Positions 1-5,416 of a stretch of 5,416 nucleotides of DNA are shown here, piece after piece (the stretch's first letter is position 1; every line of letters starts with the position of its first letter). A program made the translations under genes and the position numbers. The stretch spans positions 1-5,416 of the forward strand of contig JANQTR010000069.1 of NCBI GenBank assembly GCA_030731635.1, read 5' to 3'. Origin of the DNA: Erythrobacter sp. (lineage in GTDB: Bacteria > Pseudomonadota > Alphaproteobacteria > Sphingomonadales > Sphingomonadaceae). The notes under the pieces are model-generated. The model searched no databases. It saw only the letters and a program-made list of their open reading frames with translations, and was not told where the DNA came from.

Positions 1-40
1 GCCTTGCGGCCCGCCCTTCGGCGGGCCGAGGCGTTCTTTT
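1..40 (+). terminator. Rho-independent terminator of an upstream rightward gene
   Basis: An 8-bp perfect stem (GGCCCGCC at 8-15 with GGCGGGCC at 20-27) closes a 4-nt CTTC loop. A further GCCT/AGGC pairing (1-4 with 29-32) lies outside it, and GTTCTTTT follows at 33-40. The T-rich tail is on the plus strand, so it would end a rightward transcript from a gene left of the window. That gene would be convergent with the MAPEG gene, whose stop lies 11 nt further on. The hairpin could also stop the leftward MAPEG transcript, but the bases that would form its U-tail are outside the window. Confidence 0.8.
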
Positions 41-50
41 ATGGTTTGGA

Positions 51-446
51 TTACATCACCCCAGCCGCTACAAGCGCCGCGACCACCGCTAGCCCAAGCT
101 GCACCAGCATCGTCGTCAGCGTGCCGATCATGCGCCCGACCTTCAGGCTGCCGCCGTCCATGCCGAAACCATGCGCCACGCGGCCAAGGAAATAGGCCGC
201 GGCCACATAAGCCAGCCACCAGCTGCCATTGCCCGCCAATTCAATCGCGCCAAGCAGCACCAGCACAAAAGCGGTGTTTTCGACATAGTTGAGCTGCGCC
301 CGCATCCGGCGTTGCAGCGGCTCACTGCCTCCGTCACCCACACTGATCCCCAGCTTCGTGCGCAGCGCGCCGATGCGGATCGACAGCCAGATATTGAGCA
401 CGGCAGCAGCGGCCGCCGCAGCGAGCGTCACAGGAAGCACAGTCAT
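51..446 (-). CDS. MAPEG family inner-membrane protein, 131 aa
   Basis: This small membrane protein resembles bacterial MAPEG (membrane-associated proteins in eicosanoid and glutathione metabolism) members. Four hydrophobic segments are visible, at about residues 3-25 (Ala-rich, seven Ala in a row), 55-73, 76-92 and 105-130. The loop after the first helix carries the family-like RMRAQLNYVEN motif (about 47-57), with the Glu and Asn expected near the glutathione site in characterised relatives. The length of about 130 aa is normal for the family. The ATG at 446 is chosen because GAGGGGA (454-460, read on the minus strand) lies 7 nt upstream and the first helix begins right after it; the frame stays open far upstream but that part is not hydrophobic and overlaps rpmF. 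It is divergent from rpmF. The substrate is unknown, and bacterial members are mostly uncharacterised, so glutathione-linked chemistry is only a family-based possibility. Confidence 0.85.
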   Translation of the reverse strand: MTVLPVTLAAAAAAAVLNIWLSIRIGALRTKLGISVGDGGSEPLQRRMRAQLNYVENTAFVLVLLGAIELAGNGSWWLAYVAAAYFLGRVAHGFGMDGGSLKVGRMIGTLTTMLVQLGLAVVAALVAAGVM

Positions 447-498
447 GGTAAAATCCCCTCGAAAATGTTGCGCCTGTGCTAGGGCCACGGGGAGCGGG

Positions 499-526
499 TT
501 GCAACGCGCGAATTTTCGGGTATAGC
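499..526 (+). promoter_or_regulatory. Candidate sigma-70 promoter for rpmF
   Basis: TTGCAA (499-504) and TATAGC (521-526) are separated by 16 nt, each matching 4 of 6 consensus bases. Transcription from here would give a leader of roughly 150 nt before rpmF, containing the hairpin at 548-598. No better pair was seen closer to the gene. Alphaproteobacterial promoters match the E. coli consensus loosely, so this is a candidate by eye only. Confidence 0.4.
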
Positions 527-547
527 GCCCGCCTTCCCGCCAGTGCT

Positions 548-598
548 GGCCAAGGAATGCACGCACCGGCAACGGCTTGTGCGCGCGCTTTCCTTGCC
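548..598 (+). other. Strong hairpin in the rpmF leader
   Basis: CAAGGAA (551-557) pairs perfectly with TTCCTTG (590-596), and GG (548-549) with CC (597-598) past a bulged C550. Inside, GCACGCAC (559-566) pairs with GTGCGCGC (579-586) with a single A-C mismatch. The apical 12 nt (567-578) contain CGGCAACGG, which could fold further around a GCAA (GNRA-type) loop. No T-tract follows, so it does not look like a simple terminator. It lies between the candidate promoter and rpmF on the plus strand, but the complementary strand would fold similarly in a transcript running towards the MAPEG gene. The role is unknown: a leader regulator, an RNA-stability element or a small RNA are all possible. Confidence 0.5.
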
Positions 599-686
599 GT
601 AGGGGCGACCTTCGAGAATCACGCCGTCGATAACCGCAGGGCCGGTGGCGCACACAGACGCATTTAGTTGAGGAAATGGTGCCACC

Positions 687-863
687 ATGGCTGTCCCCAA
701 GAGAAAAGTATCCCCGCACCGTCGCGGGAACCGCCGTTCGCACGATTCGCTGAAGGTCGAAGCCTTCGGTGAATGCAGCAACTGCGGTGAGCTGAAGCGC
801 CCGCACAACATCTGCGGCAGCTGCGGCCATTATAACGGACGTCAGGTTGTCGCTGTCGGCTGA
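687..863 (+). CDS. rpmF: 50S ribosomal protein L32 (bL32), 58 aa
   Basis: The 58-aa product begins MAVPKRKVSPHRRGNRRSHD, the Arg/Lys-rich N-terminus of bacterial L32, and has a four-cysteine zinc ribbon at C30, C33, C43 and C46 in the arrangement CSNCGELKRPHNICGSC. Length and layout are normal for alphaproteobacterial L32, a late-assembling protein of the large ribosomal subunit. The cysteines indicate the zinc-binding form rather than the cysteine-free paralogue that some bacteria make under zinc limitation. The ATG at 687 is fixed by the conserved N-terminus. GAGGAA (670-675) is the likely ribosome binding site, at a rather long 11-nt spacing that contains a small inverted repeat reaching into the start codon. 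plsX begins 40 nt downstream without an intervening terminator, so the two are probably co-transcribed, as in E. coli. Confidence 0.97.
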   Translation: MAVPKRKVSPHRRGNRRSHDSLKVEAFGECSNCGELKRPHNICGSCGHYNGRQVVAVG

Positions 864-903
864 ACGCCGCGCTGACGCTTAAAATTGACCGGAGAATAGC
901 ACC

Positions 904-1998
904 ATGACCCTGCCGCGTATCGCAGTCGACGCGATGGGCGGGGACGAAGGCGTGCGCGTCATGATCGAAGGCGCGGCGCTGGCCCGCCGCGATCATGACA
1001 GCTTCAATTTTCTGTTGGTCGGTGATGGCGCACGGATCGAAGCTGCGCTGGAACACCACCCCAATTTGCGGGCGGCGTCCGAAATCCTGCACTGCGATGA
1101 TGTGGTGGGCGGTGATGAATTGCCCAGCAAGGCTATCCGCCGTGCCAAGACGACATCGATGGGGCTTGCCGTCAACGCGGTGAAGACCGGCGCTGCCGGG
1201 GCTGCGGTGAGCGCGGGCAACACCGGCGCGCTGATGGCGATGAGCAAGATCGCGCTGCGCACTATGCCGGGCATCGATCGTCCGGCACTCGCCGCGATCA
1301 TGCCGACCTTGCAGGCGCATGATGTGGTAATGCTCGATCTGGGCGCCAACACCGAAGCTGACGCGCGCAATCTGGTGCAATATGCGGTGATGGGCGCGGC
1401 CTATTCGCGGATCGTCAACGGCTTTGAAAAGCCAGTGGTGCGCTTGCTCAATATCGGCACCGAAGAAATCAAGGGCACCGAACAACTGCGTGATGCCGCC
1501 GCAATGCTGACCGCTGCTTCGGCGCGCGAAGATGGCGGGTTGTCGCTGGTGTTCGATGGCTTTGTTGAAAGCGATAAAATCAACCGCGGCGAAACCCATG
1601 TGGTGGTCACCGATGGCTTTTCCGGCAACATCGCGCTCAAGGCAATCGAAGGGTCGGCGCGGTTCGTGACCGATCTGCTCCGACAGGCCTTTACCAGCTC
1701 GCTACGGTCCAAGATCGGATTTCTGGTCTCACGCCCGGCAACCGAACTGCTGAAGCATCACCTTGATCCGAATAATCACAACGGCGCAGTGTTCCTTGGG
1801 CTTAACGGCGTGGTGGTCAAAAGCCACGGCAGCGCCAATGCCAAGGGCGTGGCCCATGCCGTCGCGGTGACCGCGCGGCTGCTGGAAAACAAGCTGACCG
1901 AACGGATCGCGCATGATCTCGCCGCACTGGGCGAAGGTGCATTGAGCAAAAATGGACGCGGCGCCGCCGCAGCCAGGAATATTGAGGCACCGGAGTGA
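904..1998 (+). CDS. plsX: Phosphate acyltransferase PlsX, 364 aa
   Basis: PlsX transfers fatty acyl groups from acyl-ACP to inorganic phosphate, giving acyl-phosphate, the donor used by PlsY to acylate glycerol-3-phosphate in phospholipid synthesis. It is a peripheral membrane enzyme. Family landmarks seen here are the N-terminal IAVDAMGGDEG (6-16), VSAGNTGALMAMSK (102-115) followed by GIDRPALAAIMPT, LDLGANTEAD (144-153), LLNIGTEEIKGTE (181-193), VVVTDGFSGNIALK (233-246), and the C-terminal LGLNGVVVKSHGSA (298-311). The length is typical and no expected block is missing. GGAGAA (891-896) sits 7 nt before the ATG. The last four bases overlap the start of fabH. The C-terminal tail after about residue 345 is Ala/Gly-rich and probably disordered. 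Confidence 0.97.
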   Translation: MTLPRIAVDAMGGDEGVRVMIEGAALARRDHDSFNFLLVGDGARIEAALEHHPNLRAASEILHCDDVVGGDELPSKAIRRAKTTSMGLAVNAVKTGAAGAAVSAGNTGALMAMSKIALRTMPGIDRPALAAIMPTLQAHDVVMLDLGANTEADARNLVQYAVMGAAYSRIVNGFEKPVVRLLNIGTEEIKGTEQLRDAAAMLTAASAREDGGLSLVFDGFVESDKINRGETHVVVTDGFSGNIALKAIEGSARFVTDLLRQAFTSSLRSKIGFLVSRPATELLKHHLDPNNHNGAVFLGLNGVVVKSHGSANAKGVAHAVAVTARLLENKLTERIAHDLAALGEGALSKNGRGAAAARNIEAPE

Positions 1999-2969
1999 AG
2001 GGTTCCCGCATTCTGGGCACCGGATCAGCGTTGCCCCGTCGGATCGTGACCAACGCTGAGTTGGCCGAGCGAGTAGATACCTCGGATCAATGGATCGTTG
2101 AGCGTACCGGTATCCGTCAGCGGCATATTGCCGAAGCCGATGAAACCACAGCGACGCTTGCGATTGGTGCTGCCCGCGCTGCGCTGGCCGATGCGGGTGT
2201 GGATGCATCGACAATCGGGCTGATCGTGCTCGCCACGGCCACGCCTGACAATACCTTCCCAGCCACGGCCACGAAGGTGCAGGCCGCACTGGGCTGCAAT
2301 GGCTGCGTCGCATTTGATGTCGCGGCAGTGTGTTCAGGCTTTCTCTATGCACTCAGCGTTGCCGATTCGCTGCTCAAGACCGGGATGGCCCGTCGTGCGC
2401 TGGTGATCGGGGCGGAAACTTTCAGCCGGATTCTCGATTGGGAAGATCGCACCACCTGCGTACTGTTTGGCGATGGAGCGGGGGCCGTGGTGCTCGAAGC
2501 ATCATCGGATGACGCGGCTGGCCCGGACGCGCCCGGCATTCTTGCTGCGCGGCTGCATGCCGACGGGGCACACCATGATCTGTTGTATGTTGATGGTGGG
2601 CCGTCGACCACGCAAACTGTCGGCCATCTGCGTATGAGAGGCCCTGAGGTGTTCCGCCACGCGGTCACCAACCTTTCCAGCGTTCTGCGTGAAGTGCTTG
2701 AAGAAGCGAACGTTTCTGTCGATCAAATCGACTGGGTGGTGCCGCATCAGGCCAATGCCAGAATTCTGGATGCAACCGCGAAAAAGCTCGGCATTGCGCC
2801 TGAAAAGGTGATTGTCACGGTGGATCGGCACGCCAATACGTCGGCGGCGTCGGTGCCGCTGGCGCTTGATACGGCGCGGCGTGATGGGCGGATCAAGCCC
2901 GGTGATCTGATCATGCTCGAAGCGATGGGCGGTGGCTTTACCTGGGGAGCGAGCCTGATCCGGCTTTAG
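1995..2969 (+). CDS. fabH: Beta-ketoacyl-ACP synthase III (FabH), 324 aa
   Basis: FabH condenses an acyl-CoA primer, normally acetyl-CoA, with malonyl-ACP to start type II fatty acid synthesis in the cytoplasm. The catalytic triad is visible: Cys113 in VAAVCSGFLYAL, His251 in VVPHQAN and Asn281 in ANTSAASVPLAL. The N-terminal DQWIVERTGIRQRHIA (31-46) and the C-terminal MLEAMGGGFTWGA (307-319) are also typical, and 324 aa is the usual length. The start is a GTG at 1995 inside GTGA, overlapping the plsX stop by 4 nt. GAGG (1984-1987) lies 7 nt upstream within plsX. This placement gives the standard N-terminus KGSRILGTGSALP. The overlap suggests coupled translation with plsX. Primer chain-length preference cannot be read from the sequence alone. 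Confidence 0.97.
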   Translation: MKGSRILGTGSALPRRIVTNAELAERVDTSDQWIVERTGIRQRHIAEADETTATLAIGAARAALADAGVDASTIGLIVLATATPDNTFPATATKVQAALGCNGCVAFDVAAVCSGFLYALSVADSLLKTGMARRALVIGAETFSRILDWEDRTTCVLFGDGAGAVVLEASSDDAAGPDAPGILAARLHADGAHHDLLYVDGGPSTTQTVGHLRMRGPEVFRHAVTNLSSVLREVLEEANVSVDQIDWVVPHQANARILDATAKKLGIAPEKVIVTVDRHANTSAASVPLALDTARRDGRIKPGDLIMLEAMGGGFTWGASLIRL

Positions 2970-2992
2970 TCTCAGCCCGGTCGGGTGGTGCG

Positions 2993-3017
2993 AATTGTGC
3001 CAACCCCTAACACAATT
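2993..3017. repeat. 7-bp inverted repeat between fabH and ihfA
   Basis: AATTGTG (2993-2999) and CACAATT (3011-3017) form perfect 7-bp arms around an 11-nt spacer. No T-run follows, so it is not a standard terminator. The arm centres are 18 nt apart, which could suit a dimeric DNA-binding protein. It lies just upstream of the candidate ihfA promoter. Arms this short can arise by chance, so a regulatory role is only a possibility. Confidence 0.4.
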
Positions 3018-3049
3018 GCTGAAAACTCAACATTGCAGCCAGCATCGCA

Positions 3050-3077
3050 TTGCAAAACAGTAGAAAATTTGTAATAT
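3050..3077 (+). promoter_or_regulatory. Candidate sigma-70 promoter for ihfA
   Basis: TTGCAA (3050-3055) and TAATAT (3072-3077) are 16 nt apart, each matching 4 of 6 consensus bases, in an A/T-rich patch that stands out in this GC-rich window. The leader to the ihfA start would be about 35 nt. The same TTGCAA hexamer and 16-nt spacing appear in the candidate rpmF promoter. It would let ihfA and the MerR gene be expressed separately from the lipid genes; read-through from fabH is also possible because no clear terminator separates them. Confidence 0.45.
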
Positions 3078-3117
3078 CACCGCTTTCCGACGGGTCGCGC
3101 CGCGAAGGAGAATACGC

Positions 3118-3417
3118 ATGATGCGTTCGGTAGGCACATTGACTCGCGCAGATCTGGCAGAAACCATCAACCGCAAGATGGGTTTCAGTCGCGCGGAATC
3201 ACTCGAAATGGTGGAAGCGGTCCTCGCCAAGATGAGCGACGCGCTCGCCAAGGGTGAAAACGTGAAGATTTCCGGGTTCGGCAGCTTTGTACTGCGCGAC
3301 AAGAATGAACGGATCGGCCGCAATCCCAAGACCGGGATCGAAGTGCCAATCACCCCGCGCCGGGTGATGACCTTCCGCGCGAGCCAATTGCTCAAGGAAC
3401 GGATTACCAAGGGGTAA
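3118..3417 (+). CDS. ihfA: Integration host factor subunit alpha, 99 aa
   Basis: IhfA pairs with IhfB to form the sequence-specific DNA-bending protein IHF, which acts in nucleoid structure, transcription, replication and recombination. The helical dimerisation part spans about residues 8-46 (LTRADLAETINRKMGFSRAE onward). The DNA-binding beta-arm part contains VKISGFGSFVLRDKNERIGR (49-68), NPKTGIEVPI with the intercalating Pro at residue 70, and TPRRVMTFRAS (79-89). The RDKNERIGRNPKTG stretch is closer to IHF alpha than to HU or IHF beta. AAGGAG (3105-3110) lies 7 nt before the ATG at 3118; a second ATG at 3121 would also fit and shortens the protein by one residue. The MerR gene follows after 36 nt with no terminator between them, suggesting a shared transcript. 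Confidence 0.95.
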   Translation: MMRSVGTLTRADLAETINRKMGFSRAESLEMVEAVLAKMSDALAKGENVKISGFGSFVLRDKNERIGRNPKTGIEVPITPRRVMTFRASQLLKERITKG

Positions 3418-3453
3418 TTTGTCCCAAAAAGTGGTGAATTGGGGTGAGGTTTG

Positions 3454-3885
3454 ATGACCGGGTTCGATGACGGCAAGGACGACGGCGCGCTGCGCACGAT
3501 CGGTGAAGTCAGCGATGCGCTCGGCATCAAACCACACGTCTTGCGCTATTGGGAAGCACAATTTCCGCTGCTCGACCCGCTGAAACGCAGCGGCGGGCGG
3601 CGTTATTATCGGCCTGGTGATGTCGCGATGGTGGAAACCATTGATCGGCTGGTCAACCGTGAAGGCTACACCCTGAAAGGCGCCGAAGCGGTGCTGCGGG
3701 CGATGGGCAAATCCGATCTCGACCGCCGCGGCGTGGATCGTCGCTCGGGCGAGCGTAGGGCCGACGCGGCAGTGGGCGATGCCCCCGGCGTGCGCTTGAT
3801 GGTGACCGAAGGGCCGGACATGGCCGAAACCATCGCAGGGCTGAAAGCGATCCGCGCCAAGCTGGCGGCCGCGCTGGCTCTGTAA
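3454..3885 (+). CDS. MerR family transcriptional regulator, 143 aa
   Basis: The N-terminal winged helix-turn-helix of the MerR family covers about residues 13-85: RTIGEVSDALGIKPHVLRYW (14-33) is the HTH, and the wing is RSGGRRYYRPGDV (45-57). An Arg/Asp-rich linker (about 88-103) and a short helix (about 123-143, ETIAGLKAIRAKLAAAL) follow. There are no cysteines, so a thiol-based metal or redox sensor of the CueR, MerR or SoxR kind is unlikely, and there is no large C-terminal ligand domain. The usual long dimerisation helix is short or divergent. An in-frame TGA at 3445-3447 limits the start to TTG 3451 or ATG 3454; ATG is preferred, with GGGG (3441-3444) or TGAGG (3445-3449) as binding site. 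A MerR gene directly after ihfA recurs in alphaproteobacteria, but I know of no established target or inducer. Confidence 0.9.
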   Translation: MTGFDDGKDDGALRTIGEVSDALGIKPHVLRYWEAQFPLLDPLKRSGGRRYYRPGDVAMVETIDRLVNREGYTLKGAEAVLRAMGKSDLDRRGVDRRSGERRADAAVGDAPGVRLMVTEGPDMAETIAGLKAIRAKLAAALAL

Positions 3886-3886
3886 G

Positions 3887-5416
3887 CTACTCCGCCGCCA
3901 GCAAAGCGGCCTCTCCCAGATCGACGCTGACGAGGCGCGAGACGCCTTTTTCCGCCATCGTTACTCCGAACAACCGGTGCATCCGGCTCATCGTTACCGC
4001 GTTGTGGGTGACGATCAGGTAGCGGGTGGCGGTGGTCTGCACCATTGAATCGAGCAGATCGCAGAACCGTTCGACGTTGGCGTCGTCCAGCGGCGCGTCC
4101 ACTTCGTCGAGCACGCAGATTGGCGCGGGATTGGTCAGGAATAGCGCAAAAATCAGCGCCGTAGCGGTCAGCGCTTGTTCGCCGCCGGACAGCAGCGAGA
4201 GCGATTGCAGTCGCTTGCCCGGCGGCTGGGCGTAGATTTCCAGACCAGCCTCAAGCGGATCGTCGCTGTCGATCATCGCCAGATGGGCCTGTCCGCCTTC
4301 GAACAGGCGGGTGAACAGCACCCGGAAATGCCCGTCCACTTCCTCGAACGCCGCCCGCAGGCGTTCGCGTCCTTCGCGGTTGAGGCTGCCGATTGATCCG
4401 CGCAGCCGGGCGATGGCTTCGACCAATTCGGCCTGTTCACTGGCGCTGGTGCCATGTTCAGCTTCAATCCGGGCCAGTTCATCGGCGGCCACCAGATTGA
4501 CTGGCCCGATCCGTTCGCGCGCGGCGGTGAGGCGTTCCAGTTCCGCCGATTCCTCGGTAGCAGGGGCCAGCGCGTCTTCGGCAAAGCCGAACCTGTCACC
4601 CAGCAACGGCGGCGGGCATTGAAACCGCTCGCCCGAAATGCGCGCCATTTCGGCGCGGCGCAGTTCTTCGTTTTCGGCGCGTGCGACCAGACTGGCGCGG
4701 GCTTCGCGTGCCTGCGCGAGGGTTTCTGTGCAACCGGACAACACCGCATCGGCAGCCCGCTGACGTTCCTCGGCCGCGCGCATCACTGTCTCTGCCGCGG
4801 CAAGATCGGCGGTCAGGCGCGCGCGAGCCTCCTCGCCTGCTTCGATTTCGGCGGTCAGCGCGGCAGGTTTGGCGGCGTGAACCGCGCGTTCCTCAGCGAT
4901 TTCAGTGAGCCGACGGCTGGTTTCGGCCATGCGCCGCTCAGCATCGCTCGATCGCGCTTGCCACCCGGCATGATCGGCCTGCTGCGCCGCCAGCCGTTCG
5001 CGCGCAACAGCCAGCGCTTGATCCTGCGCGGCGAGGTCGGCCAGCGCGGCTTGAACGGCGGCACGGGCCGCGGCGTTCTTTGCCTGCGCAGCGTCAAGCG
5101 CAGCGCGCTCGGCATCGCGGGCCGGCAGGCCTTCGCGCACCTTGCGGGCGGCTTCGGCGTCAGCAGCAGCAGCGGCGATTTGCACATTGATCTCGCCCGC
5201 GCTGACCGCGAGTTCCGCGAGGCGCGCGGCCAGACGTTCCTTGGCGGCTTCGGCTTGATCAAGCCTGCGCAGTGCCTGCCGCTCAGCTTCAATTGCGCCG
5301 GCCAGCGCGCGTTCCTGCGCGACCAGTGCGGTCTGCAAGGCGGCCAATTCCTCGCGCACCGTCCTGTCTTCGGCCTCGGCAGCGGTGGCTGCATCGCGCA
5401 AGGGAGGGAGGGCTGC
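3887..5416 (-). CDS. smc: Chromosome segregation protein SMC, C-terminal part (partial)
   Basis: This is the last 509 residues of an SMC ATPase, the core of the condensin-like complex (with ScpA and ScpB) that compacts and helps separate sister chromosomes. The frame is open to the window edge, so the N-terminal head, first arm and hinge lie outside. The sequence opens with AALPPLRDAA, placing it just after the hinge. An Ala/Glu/Arg-rich coiled-coil arm follows for about 250 residues. The C-terminal head has the ABC signature LSGGEQAL (residues 409-416, from 4192 leftward), Walker B ICVLDEVD (433-440, 4097-4120) with the D-loop APLDDANV after it, and the switch histidine in YLIVTHN (466-472). 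All ATPase elements expected in this half are intact. It converges on the MerR gene, with one base between the two stop codons. A TTG at 5401 is internal, not the start. Confidence 0.96.
   Translation of the reverse strand, partial: AALPPLRDAATAAEAEDRTVREELAALQTALVAQERALAGAIEAERQALRRLDQAEAAKERLAARLAELAVSAGEINVQIAAAAADAEAARKVREGLPARDAERAALDAAQAKNAAARAAVQAALADLAAQDQALAVARERLAAQQADHAGWQARSSDAERRMAETSRRLTEIAEERAVHAAKPAALTAEIEAGEEARARLTADLAAAETVMRAAEERQRAADAVLSGCTETLAQAREARASLVARAENEELRRAEMARISGERFQCPPPLLGDRFGFAEDALAPATEESAELERLTAARERIGPVNLVAADELARIEAEHGTSASEQAELVEAIARLRGSIGSLNREGRERLRAAFEEVDGHFRVLFTRLFEGGQAHLAMIDSDDPLEAGLEIYAQPPGKRLQSLSLLSGGEQALTATALIFALFLTNPAPICVLDEVDAPLDDANVERFCDLLDSMVQTTATRYLIVTHNAVTMSRMHRLFGVTMAEKGVSRLVSVDLGEAALLAAE

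Noticed and set aside
548..598. SRP (4.5S) RNA or RNase P RNA
   Set aside because: The conserved core motifs I would expect for these RNAs, such as the SRP GGAAG tetraloop region, are not visible here.
676..753. A 25-codon frame starting at ATG 676 and overlapping rpmF
   Set aside because: The ATG touches the GAGGAA binding site, leaving no spacing for initiation, and the peptide resembles nothing known to me.
447..830. N-terminal extension of the MAPEG protein to an upstream start
   Set aside because: The extra part overlaps rpmF antisense and is not membrane-like; the ATG at 446 has a good ribosome binding site and starts directly before the first helix.
664..1599. A 311-codon open frame on the minus strand across rpmF and plsX
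   Set aside because: It is antisense to rpmF and plsX, both certain, and its His/Arg-rich composition is typical of a reverse-frame shadow in GC-rich DNA.
1729..2352. A 207-codon minus-strand frame across plsX and fabH
   Set aside because: It is antisense to two confidently identified enzymes and shows no recognisable domain.
2970..2993. CCCGGTCGGG after fabH as a terminator
   Set aside because: The stem is only four pairs around a 2-nt loop and no T-tract follows.
4273..4749. A 158-codon minus-strand frame within smc
   Set aside because: It lies in another frame of a gene with intact SMC motifs and has Trp/Pro/Arg-rich shadow composition.
5399..5401. TTG as the start of a 504-aa smc-like protein
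   Set aside because: The frame is open to the window edge and the residues before it (AALPP) fit SMC; a protein starting here would lack the N-terminal ATPase half.

Overview
The window looks like a chromosomal housekeeping segment from a GC-rich alphaproteobacterium, most likely of the Sphingomonadales. The reasons are the high-GC codon use, the L32 sequence with an Arg-rich N-terminus and two CxxC pairs, the gene order plsX-fabH-ihfA-merR, and an SMC whose partial sequence begins with an LPPLR stretch. The taxonomic call is inference from recognised sequence style; no database was searched.

Layout, left to right. Positions 1-40 hold a rho-independent terminator for a rightward gene that lies outside the window. 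Positions 51-446 (minus) encode a small four-helix MAPEG-family membrane protein. A 240-nt divergent intergenic region (447-686) carries a candidate promoter and a strong RNA hairpin. Then comes a rightward block: rpmF (687-863, ribosomal protein L32), plsX (904-1998, phosphate acyltransferase) and fabH (1995-2969, beta-ketoacyl-ACP synthase III). A 148-nt gap (2970-3117) with a candidate promoter and repeats precedes ihfA (3118-3417, integration host factor alpha) and a MerR-family regulator (3454-3885). The 3' part of smc (3887-5416, minus) runs tail-to-tail into the MerR gene with one base between the stop codons and leaves the window at the right edge.

How the genes fit together. plsX and fabH act at the junction of fatty-acid and phospholipid synthesis: FabH starts acyl chains on ACP, and PlsX moves finished acyl groups from ACP to phosphate for glycerolipid synthesis. 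Their 4-nt overlap suggests translational coupling. rpmF just upstream joins ribosome and membrane synthesis in one likely transcript, an arrangement also known from E. coli. ihfA and the MerR gene probably form a second unit with its own promoter. IhfA and SMC both organise the chromosome, but they are on opposite strands and the proximity may be incidental.

I see no mobile element, CRISPR array, tRNA, rRNA or defence system, and no convincing new multi-gene system. The items most worth a second look are small: the structured rpmF leader, a hairpin over the rpmF start codon, the repeats and possible IHF site before ihfA, the uncharacterised MerR regulator, and the 1-nt convergent gene junction.
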